Shown here one piece after another: positions 35,179 to 43,932 of a stretch of 64,000 nt of DNA. Each line of letters begins with the position of its first letter. Positions within the stretch are counted from its first letter, which is position 1. The notes under the pieces are model-generated. The model had not been told where the DNA came from. It ran no database searches and saw only the letters and a list, made by a program, of their open reading frames with translations. Position numbers and translations under genes: made by a program. This stretch comes from Skermania sp. ID1734 (lineage in GTDB: Bacteria > Actinomycetota > Actinomycetes > Mycobacteriales > Mycobacteriaceae): contig NZ_VLIY01000005.1 in the NCBI RefSeq assembly GCF_007489285.1, forward strand, positions 231,682 through 295,681, read 5' to 3'.

Positions 35179-36426
35179 TTACTGGCTGTAGCTGGCGAGG
35201 AAGTTGCCCAGCCGTTCGATGGCCACCGAAAGATCACGCGCCCAGGGCAACGTGACAATCCGAATGTGGTCCGTATTGGGCCAGTTGAAGCCGGTGCCTT
35301 GGACCACCAGGATTTTTTCCTGCAACAGCAGATCCTGAACGAGCTTCTCGTCGTCGACGATCTCGTGCACCTCGGGATCGAGCCGCGGAAATGCATACAG
35401 CGCGCCCTTGGGCTTGACGCACGAGACGCCGGGAATCGAGTTGAGCCGCTCCCACGCAACATCGCGCTGCTCGAGCAGGCGGCCGCCGGGTAGAATCAGG
35501 TCTTCGATGCTCTGGTGGCCGCCGAGCGCGACCTGAATCGCGTGCTGTGCCGGCACGTTCGGGCACAACCGGGTGGACGCGAGCAGATCGATGCCCTCGA
35601 GGAACCCCGAAGCGTGCTCCTTTGGGCCGGTGATGGCTAGCCAACCGGACCGGTAGCCCGCCACCCGGTACGCCTTCGACAAGCCGTTGAACGTGAGACA
35701 GAGCAGGTCGGGCGCGACGGTAGCCATCGAAATGTGCTTGGCGTCGTCGTAGAGGATCTTGTCGTAGATTTCGTCGGCGAGCAGCAGCAACCGGTGCTTG
35801 CGGGCGAGATTGGCCAGCTGGGTGAGCACTTCCATCGAGTACACGGCGCCAGTCGGATTGTTCGGGTTGATGACCAGCAACGCCTTGGTCTTGTCGGTGA
35901 TCTTGGACTCGATGTCGGCGATGTCGGGCTGCCAGCCGTTGCTTTCATCGCACAGGTAATGCACCGGCGTTCCGCCCGCCAGGCTGGTCATCGCCGTCCA
36001 CAACGGGTAATCGGGTGCGGGAATGAGCACCTCGTCGCCGTTGTCGAGCAGCGCCTGCATGGTGATGGTGATCAGCTCGGAGACGCCGTTGCCCAGGTAG
36101 ATGTCGTCGACGTCGAGTTCCGGGAAGCCCGGAACCAACTCGTAGCGCGTCACGATCGCGCGCCGGGCCGACAGGATGCCCTTGGACTCCGAGTAGCCCT
36201 GCGCGTACGGCAGCGCGGCGATGATGTCGCGGACGATCACATCGGGCGCCTCGAAACCGAAGGGCGCCGGGTTGCCGATGTTGAGTTTCAGGATCCGGTG
36301 GCCTTCAGCTTCCAACCGTGCGGCGTGTGCGTGTACCGGGCCCCGGATTTCGTAGAGGACGTTTTGCAGCTTGGTCGACTGCTCGAGGGTCCGCGGCGTG
36401 TGGTGTGGATGGCTGGTTGGGCTCAC
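35179..36426 (-). CDS. aspC: Aminotransferase, AspC/AlaA type
   Basis: A 415-residue fold-type I PLP enzyme from the GTG at 36426. The PLP Lys is in FNGLSKAYRVAGYRSGW, substrate-binding residues are in NPNNPTGAVYS and the C-terminal RIVTLPW. It matches Rv0337c of M. tuberculosis closely over its length (EIRGPVHAHAARLEAEGH, ILKLNIGNPAPFGFEAP), annotated as aspartate aminotransferase and probably an alanine/glutamate enzyme. It lies downstream of etfD in the same order as in mycobacteria. Confidence 0.93.
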   Translation of the reverse strand: MSPTSHPHHTPRTLEQSTKLQNVLYEIRGPVHAHAARLEAEGHRILKLNIGNPAPFGFEAPDVIVRDIIAALPYAQGYSESKGILSARRAIVTRYELVPGFPELDVDDIYLGNGVSELITITMQALLDNGDEVLIPAPDYPLWTAMTSLAGGTPVHYLCDESNGWQPDIADIESKITDKTKALLVINPNNPTGAVYSMEVLTQLANLARKHRLLLLADEIYDKILYDDAKHISMATVAPDLLCLTFNGLSKAYRVAGYRSGWLAITGPKEHASGFLEGIDLLASTRLCPNVPAQHAIQVALGGHQSIEDLILPGGRLLEQRDVAWERLNSIPGVSCVKPKGALYAFPRLDPEVHEIVDDEKLVQDLLLQEKILVVQGTGFNWPNTDHIRIVTLPWARDLSVAIERLGNFLASYSQ

Positions 36427-36572
36427 CCCAATATCGTGCCAGGTTGTGTCGAGCGATTTTTCGGCTGGATAGTGCTGCGGTGTGCACTCAGTGTCCACTA
36501 ATGCCTTGATAGGCGCGGGATAAGGCCTGTGCGCAGCCAAAAATGGACATGGAGCGCACCGGGTTCGGATAG

Positions 36573-36606
36573 CACAGTGGCCCCGCCGTGCGGCGGGGCC
36601 ACTGTG
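36573..36606 (-). terminator. Strong hairpin after etfD
   Basis: A perfect 15-bp GC-rich stem (36573-36587 and 36592-36606) with a 4-base loop starts 6 bp after the etfD stop. There is no T run, as is common for actinobacterial terminators. It should separate etfD from aspC transcription. Confidence 0.8.
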
Positions 36607-36612
36607 TCGCGT

Positions 36613-39600
36613 TTAGCTCCGGCGGCCCGGCGCCTTGGCGCCGGCTTTGAACCCGAGCCCACCCGGCTTCGCCGCCGGTGGGGCTGCGGCTTCACCGTTA
36701 CCGCTTGCGGCCGGCTCCTTCGACGGTTCTGACGGTTCCGGCGCCTTCTCCGCAGCGGTCTCCGACGACCCGTTCGACTGCTCGGCCGGTTTGGGCGCCG
36801 CGGACGGTCGTGCGCCGGGCTTCTTGAAGCCCGACTTCACCGCCAAGCCCTTTGGAGCCACGGACGGCATCGACGCCTCGGCGCCGGCCTTGGGTTCGGT
36901 GGGTGCCTCGGCCTCGGGTGCGTCGACGCCCTTCGGTGCCGCGGAGTCTGCGGACTGGGCCGGGGCGGCTGCCTTGCCGGGGGCTTTTGCGCCGGGGGCC
37001 TTCGCTCCGGGTGCCTTGGCGCCGGGGGCTTTGGCCATGCCCTTCATGGCGAGGCCCTTGACCGGCGGCTTCGGCGTGGAAGCCTCGGCAGTCTCGGCGG
37101 GCTTGGCGGCCTCAGCGGCTTCCGGCTTGGCGTCAGCTGCCTTGCCGGGGGCTTTCGCGCCGGGTGCCTTGGCGCCGGGGGCTTTGGCCATGCCCTTCAT
37201 CGCGAGGCCCTTGACGGGCGCCTTCGGGGCAGCGTCTTCGGCAGGCGCGGCGGCCTCGGCCGGCTTACCGGGGGCCTTAGCGCCGGGTGCCTTCGCTCCA
37301 GGTGCCTTCGCGCCAGGTGCCTTCGCGCCAGGTGCCTTTGCCAGACCCTTCATGGCCAGCCCCTTCGCAGGGGCGGCCTTCGCGGCGGGAGCGGTCTCGG
37401 CGGGGGATTCGGCAGGCTCCTCGATGGTTTCGACTCGCCCGGCCTCTTCCTGCTCGGCCGTAACCTCGGTGGCCACCTCCGCCTGCTTGGTGGTCTTCGG
37501 CTTCTGGATGACCTTGATGTTCTCGGTCAGCTCGTCCGGCTCGAGCCGGCGAATCGAACCGAGCATCAACTGCGCGACGTCAATTACCTCGACGCCCTCA
37601 CCCTCGCCGGATTCCTGACGCGCGGTGACACCGTCGGTCAGCATCACCCGGCAGAACGGGCAGCCGGTCGCAATCTTTTGCGGTCCGGAGCCGTTTGACC
37701 CCAGCGTCGACAGCGCCTCGTCCACGCGGTCGATGTTGATGCGCTTGCCCAACTGCTCTTCCATCCACATCCGCGCACCACCCGCGCCACAGCACATGGA
37801 CCGTTCGCCGTGGCGCGGCATCTCGCGCAGGGTGGAGCCGCTGGCGGCCATCAACTCGCGCGGCGCGTCGTAGACCTTGTTGTGACGGCCGAGGTAGCAC
37901 GGGTCGTGGTAGGTGACCTCATCGCTGACGGGCGCGACCGGCACCAGCTTCTTGGCCCGCACCAGCCGGTTGAGAAGTTGGGTGTGGTGGATGACCTCAT
38001 ACTTCCCGCCGACCTGGGGATATTCATTACCCAGCGCGTTGAAGCAGTGTGCGCAGGTCACCACGATCTTGCGCTTTTCCTCCGGCACGCCGTCGAACAC
38101 CGCGTTGAACGTCTCGATGTTCTGCATGGCGAGCTGCTGGAACAGGAACTCGTTACCGGCACGCCGGGCAGAATCGCCGGTGCAGGTCTCTTCGGCACCG
38201 AGCACCATGAACTTCACGCCTGCGGTGGCCAGCAGTTCCGCGACCGCCTTGGTGGTCTTCTTCGCACGGTCCTCGTACGCGCCCGCGCAGCCGACCCAGA
38301 AGAGGTACTCATAGTCTTCGAACGTGTCCGCATCCTGCCCGTACACCGGGATGTGGAAGTCCATCTCGGAGATCCAGTTCAGCCGGTCCTTGGCATTCTG
38401 GCCCCACGGGTTGCCCTTGTTCTCCAGGTTCTTGAACAGGCCGGCCAGCTCGCTGGGGAACTCGGACTCGATCAGCACTTGGTATCGGCGCATGTCGATG
38501 ATGTGGTCGACGTGCTCGATGTCCACCGGGCACTGCTCGACGCACGCGCCGCAGGTGGTGCAGCTCCACAGCACCTCCGGGTCGATGATGCCGTGGGCAT
38601 CTTCGGGCCCGACCAACGGACGCTCGGCTTCGGCTCGCGCGGCGTCGGACAACTTGGCCAGATCCGCCTCGGACAGCCCGATCTCGTCGCCGCCCATGTC
38701 CTTCTTGCCGCCTGCGAGCAGGTACGGCGCCTTGGCGTAGCCGTGGTCACGCAACGACATGATCAGCAGCTTCGGCGACAACGGCTTGCCGGTGTTCCAC
38801 GCCGGGCACTGCGACTGGCAGCGGCCACACTCAGTGCAGGTGGTGAAGTCCAGCCAGCCCTTCCAGGAAAAGTCCTCGATCTTGCCGGCGCCGAACGCGT
38901 CGACATCGGGGTCGGCGTCCTCCATGTTGAGGACCTTGCCGCCGGACATCATCGGCTTGGCGGCACCGAGCGCAACGCCGCCGTCGGCCTCGCGCTTGAA
39001 GTAGATGTTCGGGAAGGCGGAGAAGCGGTGCCAGGCGACACCCCAGGTCATGTTGCGGCCGACGACGAACAGCCACACCATGCCGGACATCAGCTTGACG
39101 AACGCGAAGATCGAAATGAGGGCAACGCTGTCGGGCAGCACCTTGGAAATCGGGCCCGTGACGAAGTCGGTCCACGGAGTGAACTCGCCATGCAGGCGCA
39201 GCGCGCCGGCCTTGACCAGGACCATTCCCAGGCCCTCGAGCAGGACGACCCACTCGACGAAGTATCCGGCGCTAAAGACGGAGCCGCTGAACCGCGAGAG
39301 CCGATCGGGGATCCGCGGGTGGTTGAGCTGGCGGATGATCATCAGCGTGACGATGCCGATCACGGTGCCGACGCCCAGCAGCTCATCACCGAGATGGAAC
39401 CACCAGGTGCCACCGATCAGTGGCCAGCCCCAGGTCGGATCGAAGGTCTGGCCGTAGGCCTCGAACCAGAAACTCATGCCGGCGAGGAAGCCGATCATCA
39501 CCAGCCAGTGCGCCCAGCCGACGGTGCGGAACTTCACCATCCTGGTGTGCGCGAGGAACTCGACGAACATGTGCTTGAACCGCGGCCAGAATGGGTGCCA

Positions 39601-39729
39601 GCGATCGGGCGCGGGCTGCCCCAGCATCACCGACCGGAAGATTCCCCAGGCGCCGGACACGAAGGAGGCCCAGCACAACACGCTCAGGAGTGCACCAATC
39701 GTGCCCAACGTGATCGTCAGGGCATTCAT
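36613..39729 (-). CDS. etfD: Membrane Fe-S reductase EtfD with repetitive Lys/Ala/Pro tail
   Basis: A 1038-residue protein. Residues 1-230 hold several membrane helices; two [4Fe-4S] clusters follow (CTECGRCQSQCP near 306, CTTCGACVEQCP near 392), then two CCG-type domains, the second with HDPCYLGR and MCCGAGG. It matches Rv0338c (EtfD), which passes electrons from electron-transfer flavoprotein to menaquinone during fatty-acid beta-oxidation. After about residue 760 is a low-complexity tail with repeated KAPGAK and KGLAMKGMAK units. The tail makes this protein about 150 residues longer than the mycobacterial one as I recall it. Confidence 0.93.
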   Translation of the reverse strand: MNALTITLGTIGALLSVLCWASFVSGAWGIFRSVMLGQPAPDRWHPFWPRFKHMFVEFLAHTRMVKFRTVGWAHWLVMIGFLAGMSFWFEAYGQTFDPTWGWPLIGGTWWFHLGDELLGVGTVIGIVTLMIIRQLNHPRIPDRLSRFSGSVFSAGYFVEWVVLLEGLGMVLVKAGALRLHGEFTPWTDFVTGPISKVLPDSVALISIFAFVKLMSGMVWLFVVGRNMTWGVAWHRFSAFPNIYFKREADGGVALGAAKPMMSGGKVLNMEDADPDVDAFGAGKIEDFSWKGWLDFTTCTECGRCQSQCPAWNTGKPLSPKLLIMSLRDHGYAKAPYLLAGGKKDMGGDEIGLSEADLAKLSDAARAEAERPLVGPEDAHGIIDPEVLWSCTTCGACVEQCPVDIEHVDHIIDMRRYQVLIESEFPSELAGLFKNLENKGNPWGQNAKDRLNWISEMDFHIPVYGQDADTFEDYEYLFWVGCAGAYEDRAKKTTKAVAELLATAGVKFMVLGAEETCTGDSARRAGNEFLFQQLAMQNIETFNAVFDGVPEEKRKIVVTCAHCFNALGNEYPQVGGKYEVIHHTQLLNRLVRAKKLVPVAPVSDEVTYHDPCYLGRHNKVYDAPRELMAASGSTLREMPRHGERSMCCGAGGARMWMEEQLGKRINIDRVDEALSTLGSNGSGPQKIATGCPFCRVMLTDGVTARQESGEGEGVEVIDVAQLMLGSIRRLEPDELTENIKVIQKPKTTKQAEVATEVTAEQEEAGRVETIEEPAESPAETAPAAKAAPAKGLAMKGLAKAPGAKAPGAKAPGAKAPGAKAPGKPAEAAAPAEDAAPKAPVKGLAMKGMAKAPGAKAPGAKAPGKAADAKPEAAEAAKPAETAEASTPKPPVKGLAMKGMAKAPGAKAPGAKAPGAKAPGKAAAPAQSADSAAPKGVDAPEAEAPTEPKAGAEASMPSVAPKGLAVKSGFKKPGARPSAAPKPAEQSNGSSETAAEKAPEPSEPSKEPAASGNGEAAAPPAAKPGGLGFKAGAKAPGRRS
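36970..37374 (-). repeat. In-frame Lys/Ala/Pro repeat tract of etfD
   Basis: Three blocks of 'KGLAMKGM/LAK' each followed by two to four KAPGA units of 15 bp. The blocks are separated by Ala/Glu-rich spacers. The units are near-identical at the DNA level, so the copy number is likely to vary between strains. Confidence 0.85.
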
Positions 39730-39796
39730 GTCGCAGCCTTTCGTTCAGGGCAGCTAGGCGCCGCTGCCATCAGCGCGTAAGCCTAGCGCCTCGCAA

Positions 39797-39852
39797 GTTA
39801 CTCGCCAGTAACATGGTACCGATTTATCGAACGAGAACATTGTGCTCGTTCG
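39797..39852 (-). promoter_or_regulatory. Two palindromes upstream of etfD
   Basis: GTTACT-CGCC-AGTAAC at 39797-39812 is a perfect 16-bp palindrome of the TetR-operator type seen before lipid-catabolism genes in actinobacteria. It is 68 bp upstream of the etfD start. A second repeat, CGAACGAG (39828-39835) and CTCGTTCG (39845-39852), lies 15 bp further out. Both fit repressor sites for the etfD promoter. Confidence 0.65.
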
Positions 39853-39930
39853 ACTATTCACGGTATTCGCCCGCTTTTCACTATGTGTGAGGAAGGGCAG
39901 ACTTACCGGCCTGAAACTGCGTGCTGACCG

Positions 39931-41226
39931 CTACGACGTGCGAACCTGCAAACCTGGATTTTCCGCCAGGATTGCGCTGACCGGGGTCGCAAACAGCTGC
40001 GGGACGTCCCCGGTCACAGCGCCGATGGCGTTGGGGATCTCGCAGATCGGATAGTCGGTGACTGTCGACGCGCTGGTGACCCCGAGCGCCTGGGTGCCGG
40101 TGATCACCGTGCCGCCACTATCGCCCGGCAGGGCACACAGGTTGGCGGAGAAGCCGTTCGACAGGACGCGCTTGCCCACATCGACGGTCTGATTGATGGT
40201 GGCGATGGTGCCGCAGCTGAACCCGGTGCGTGCGCCCGACTTGCAGACCGGCGCGCCGACGACCGGCTGTGCGACGCCGGTGATGAACACCGGCGGGGCG
40301 GCCGGAACGCTCACGGCGTTGTTCTGGAACTGTCGAGCAAACGAACCGTTGATAGCGACGATCGAGTAGTCGTGCCCGTCGAGTCGAGACTTCTGGAAGG
40401 TGCCCACCTGCGGGCCGAGGACGTCGGCCGGGCCGAGTTCGAACACCGGTGCCGCGTTCGGGGTACCGCTGGCACCCTGGTTGGGGTTGCAGTGCCCGGC
40501 AGTGATGTTGACGGTCTGGCCGCCGAGCGTCCCGTTGAAACCGAACGAGCAGCGCAGCGAGATGTCGCCGGCCATCGAGGCGAACGCATCCCCGCCGGCC
40601 TCCGAACCGTTGACGAGCGCCGCCGGATGCCGGGCCTGCTGCGGCGTGGCCGTCGTTGCGGGCGAGGCGCTGACCACATGACTCGGCTCGATGAAGTTCG
40701 GCAGCTTCAAGTCGACCGAGTGCGCAGCACTGGCCAGCCGGACGGTCAGCGCGTTGCCGACCGTGTCGATGCCGACGCCCTGTACAGCCTGGGCAACCGA
40801 CGCCGGCTGGCCGTGCAACCACGTGGTGAACGTGTTGAGCTGCGACTCGAGGGTCGATTCGCTCTTGGCAGCATGCTGCACTGTGAAGCCTGCCGCGGTT
40901 GCCGCCGCTGCCGCCTGCTGCCGCTGCGGTCCGTCGGCGAGCGCAACGACCGCCTGACCGGCCTCGTTGAGCCACGAACCCGCAAAGGCCTGTGGGTAAC
41001 GGGTGCGGGCGGTGTCGGCGAAATCGCCGAGCTGCTGGGCGAGCGCCGCCCGATGCAGGTATTGGTCCGGCGACAGATGCAGATCGCGGTTGAGGGCGGT
41101 AACGAGGGCCTTCGGAAGCTGCGGGGTCGCCGGTGCGGTCTGTGCTTGTGCACTGCCGCACACAGCAGCAGACATCAGCAAGGCAATCGAGCCGGCAACC
41201 GCGGCAGCAGAACGACGCATGCGCAT
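39931..41226 (-). CDS. Secreted S1-family serine protease (streptogrisin/alpha-lytic-like), copy 1
   Basis: A 431-residue preproprotease. The signal peptide covers residues 1-28 (cut near SAQAQ-TAP) and a prodomain runs to about 205. The chymotrypsin-like domain has His245 (ITAGHC), Asp286 (GHDYSI) and Ser370 (PGDSGG), with Cys pairs at 226/246 and 328/338 placed for disulfides. It is a complete secreted endopeptidase matured by prodomain removal. The next gene upstream is a paralogue with the triad His and Asp at the same residue numbers, so the pair arose by tandem duplication. Confidence 0.92.
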   Translation of the reverse strand: MRMRRSAAAVAGSIALLMSAAVCGSAQAQTAPATPQLPKALVTALNRDLHLSPDQYLHRAALAQQLGDFADTARTRYPQAFAGSWLNEAGQAVVALADGPQRQQAAAAATAAGFTVQHAAKSESTLESQLNTFTTWLHGQPASVAQAVQGVGIDTVGNALTVRLASAAHSVDLKLPNFIEPSHVVSASPATTATPQQARHPAALVNGSEAGGDAFASMAGDISLRCSFGFNGTLGGQTVNITAGHCNPNQGASGTPNAAPVFELGPADVLGPQVGTFQKSRLDGHDYSIVAINGSFARQFQNNAVSVPAAPPVFITGVAQPVVGAPVCKSGARTGFSCGTIATINQTVDVGKRVLSNGFSANLCALPGDSGGTVITGTQALGVTSASTVTDYPICEIPNAIGAVTGDVPQLFATPVSAILAENPGLQVRTS

Positions 41227-41282
41227 GACTATATTTGTCGGCCGCTTCGAAACCTATTTATCGATACTGAATTGCCGTCTGT

Positions 41283-42617
41283 TCACGGCATATCGGACGC
41301 GCGCACCCGAATTCCGGCGCCGAGACCGCGGGCATTGGCGTCGGCAAGGATGTCCCGCACCGCAATTCCCAGGCTGGACGTGCCGCCGTCCTGGGCGAGG
41401 GCGATGTTTGCCTGCCCGCAATCCGGCGCCTCGGCGCTGTTGGATCCGCTGGTGATGCCCAATGCCAGCGTTCCGGTGACGATGGCGCCGCCGCTGTCGC
41501 CGGCGAGGGTGCAGGCGGTGTCGGCGAATCCACGGACTGTTCGAATCAGGCCGTCATCGCCGAACACGCTCGCCTCCACTTGATCAGCCGAAACGATGCC
41601 GCAAGTGAACTCGGACGATTGGCCGGACTTGCACACGGGCGCGCCGGTCACGGGGACGGCTGTTCCGGTGACGGTGAGCGTTGTGCCGCTCGCGCCGCGC
41701 ACAGACGGCCGGTCGAGGCCAGCGGCGACGCCGGCACCGTTGAAGCGGATCACCGAATAGTCCAGATGCGAGCTGTCGCCGGTGACCGAGCGGACGAACG
41801 ATCCGATGTTGACGCTGGTCGTGACATTGTCGCGATTCGGGAGGTAGACCGGGGCGCCGCCGTGTGGCGCATTCGGATTGCAGTGTCCCGCAGTGATATT
41901 CAGCGGCTGACCGGCATTGTCGATGCTGTTGAATCCGAGCGAGCAGACAGTGATCTGGCCGAGCGGCGTGCCCGGCAGCGGGGTCCTCGCTGTCACAAAC
42001 GTGTCGCCGCCCATCGGTCGGTGCTCGATCGGACCACCGCCGCCCGGCAGCATCACCACCTGCAGGTTCGCCAGTAGCGTCGGCAGGTTCAGCATCCGCC
42101 CGATCGGGCTGTCGACGATGTCGATGACGACGTTGTTATTCAAGATGTCGATCGAGGTCGCCTGCACCTGCGAGGCGAGTTGACGGGGAAGGGCAGCCAG
42201 CCATCGGTTGAGCTCGGCGAGGGAATTTTCGAGGTTATCCGCCGAGATCGGCGCCAGTTTGGTGTGGAATCCGTCCCGCGCGGCGAGCGCAGCGGCGTTC
42301 GTGGATGTCACCGCGATCACCGGGGTCCCGGAGTTGTCGAGAAACGCGCCCGCGAAATCGGCGGGCCGGTTTGCCCGGAAGGTGCGCGCATACTGCCCCA
42401 ACAGCTGCGCTTTCGCGGCGCGGTCGAGGTATTGCTCGGGCGTCAGGTGCAGGTCGCGGGCGACGGCCTGTTGCAGTTCGATGGGCAACTGGCTCGCAGA
42501 AAGTTGGGTGGGCTGCGGGCTTGCCTCAGCCGGAGCGGAATTAAAGAGCAGCCAGGCCACTCCCAGCACCGCCACGAACAATGCGGCTGCGCAGCGGCGT
42601 GCCGGAGTTTCGGCCAT
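41283..42617 (-). CDS. Secreted S1-family serine protease, copy 2
   Basis: A 444-residue preproprotease with a signal peptide (residues 1-32, cut near AEA-SPQ), a prodomain, and a protease domain with His245 (ITAGHC), Asp286 (LDYSVI) and Ser374 (AGDSGG). It shares layout and motifs (RDLHLTPEQYLDRAAKAQLLG in the prodomain) with the downstream gene, 56 bp away. The two are probably cotranscribed. The specificity pocket cannot be read with confidence. Confidence 0.92.
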   Translation of the reverse strand: MAETPARRCAAALFVAVLGVAWLLFNSAPAEASPQPTQLSASQLPIELQQAVARDLHLTPEQYLDRAAKAQLLGQYARTFRANRPADFAGAFLDNSGTPVIAVTSTNAAALAARDGFHTKLAPISADNLENSLAELNRWLAALPRQLASQVQATSIDILNNNVVIDIVDSPIGRMLNLPTLLANLQVVMLPGGGGPIEHRPMGGDTFVTARTPLPGTPLGQITVCSLGFNSIDNAGQPLNITAGHCNPNAPHGGAPVYLPNRDNVTTSVNIGSFVRSVTGDSSHLDYSVIRFNGAGVAAGLDRPSVRGASGTTLTVTGTAVPVTGAPVCKSGQSSEFTCGIVSADQVEASVFGDDGLIRTVRGFADTACTLAGDSGGAIVTGTLALGITSGSNSAEAPDCGQANIALAQDGGTSSLGIAVRDILADANARGLGAGIRVRASDMP

Positions 42618-42667
42618 GTAACCCCTTTCCGGACAATCCGGTGAAAACCTTAACCGCTACTCGGCGA

Positions 42668-43858
42668 TTACCGGCCCGAGTTGGGGATGCCAAAACTGGG
42701 GATCGGTCCGAAGAACCCATCGGAGCTGTTTGCGCTCGTTGTCGGCATGGTCGGCACGACCCAGGGATGCGGCTGGAAGGGCGAACCGGTGCTGGTCGGC
42801 GAGGCGCTCGACGATTCCGGGGGAGTCGTGGTCGCGGGTGCTGGGGTCGTCGCGGGTGCTGGGGTCGTGGTGGGTGCAGGCGGCGGCGTCGTCGGCGCGG
42901 TGGAAGGCGTCGTCGCGGCGGCGGGGCTCGTCGGCAGTGCGGAACTCGGCGGTGGGGGAACGACGGTCACTGGCTGGTCGATGTCGTACACCTGGCGGCT
43001 CGCCGGTTGCGGCTGCACCGCGGGCGGTGCCGGCGGTACGGGCTGTTGCGGGTGCGAACTCGGCGCGCCGCTAGTGCTTTCGGCAGCGGTCATCGTGGGT
43101 TGCTGGTGGTCGCGCTGTACCAGTGCGGTGGCAACCCCGGCTCCCAACGCGATTGCCGCGACCAATGCCGCAGCCTGGGCCAGCCGTACCTTGGTCTTGC
43201 CCGGCGCCTTACGCGGTCGGGGTGCGACGGCCGGTTTGGCGCCGACCGGGGCGAGCGGCTCCAGCGGTGCCGGCAGCGCGGAGTAGGCCAGGGCGTCGAC
43301 CACCGGGCCGGTGGGCTTGGCTTCGACCTTTTCGGTCACGGCAAGCGGCGCCGCCGCGGTCGGGTCGCCGGTTTCGGTGGCCGCGACCTGCAGGGCGACG
43401 AGAGCAGCACCGTGCGCGGCGTTGTCGTCGGCGGCCGCTAGCGCGCGGGCTTCAGAAATCAGCGCGATTGAGGACAGTCCGAGGTAGTCGAGGGAATCGC
43501 GCAGCGCGCGGCGCGTCTTTGCCGGCCAATCCGATGGGTAGGTCGCATAGAACTCGGTCCTGCCGCGAACGTGGTCGGCCGCGAGTTCCACCATGCAATA
43601 CAGCGCCGTGGCGAAAAGGTCTTCGCCGCGGTAGGCCTCGCCGCGGACGTCGATGCCCTCGGCAGTGCCGACGGAGTCGAGAAAGTCGGTGATCGCGTCG
43701 GGGTCGGATTCGGCGACGAGTGCGGGCGATCCCTCGCTGGGCATGCGCAGGGCTGTCGGTCGAACGATGTACGTCGGCTCCGCCGAATCATCGTCGTCGC
43801 TGGTCACGGCGACAATGCATTCCGAATCGTCGATATACAGGCCAACCCCTGTGGCCAT
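42668..43858 (-). CDS. Degenerate Hsp70-like protein with membrane segment and Pro/Thr-rich tail
   Basis: A 396-residue protein. The N-terminal ~190 residues match only the first lobe of the Hsp70-like ATPases nearby: GVGLYIDDSECIVAV in place of the phosphate-1 loop, and YRGEDLFATALYCMVE and TYPSDWPAKTRRALRDSLDYLG, both parallel in the protein at 45869-47683. The phosphate-2 and adenosine motifs are missing, so ATP hydrolysis is unlikely. A membrane segment follows (near 230-250) and then a long Pro/Thr/Ser-rich exported tail ending FFGPIPSFGIPNSGR. It lies downstream of the LuxR-type regulator in the same direction. Confidence 0.75.
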   Translation of the reverse strand: MATGVGLYIDDSECIVAVTSDDDDSAEPTYIVRPTALRMPSEGSPALVAESDPDAITDFLDSVGTAEGIDVRGEAYRGEDLFATALYCMVELAADHVRGRTEFYATYPSDWPAKTRRALRDSLDYLGLSSIALISEARALAAADDNAAHGAALVALQVAATETGDPTAAAPLAVTEKVEAKPTGPVVDALAYSALPAPLEPLAPVGAKPAVAPRPRKAPGKTKVRLAQAAALVAAIALGAGVATALVQRDHQQPTMTAAESTSGAPSSHPQQPVPPAPPAVQPQPASRQVYDIDQPVTVVPPPPSSALPTSPAAATTPSTAPTTPPPAPTTTPAPATTPAPATTTPPESSSASPTSTGSPFQPHPWVVPTMPTTSANSSDGFFGPIPSFGIPNSGR

Positions 43859-43932
43859 CGTCGCACCCCTTCCCGACCTTCACCGGCGCGCTGTCGACCC
43901 GTATATCGCTCGCAAGAACGATTTCGATACGC

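Noticed and set aside
37810..39780. A 656-codon open frame opposite etfD.
   Set aside because: It is a codon-bias shadow of etfD, whose Fe-S and CCG motifs are unmistakable on the minus strand.
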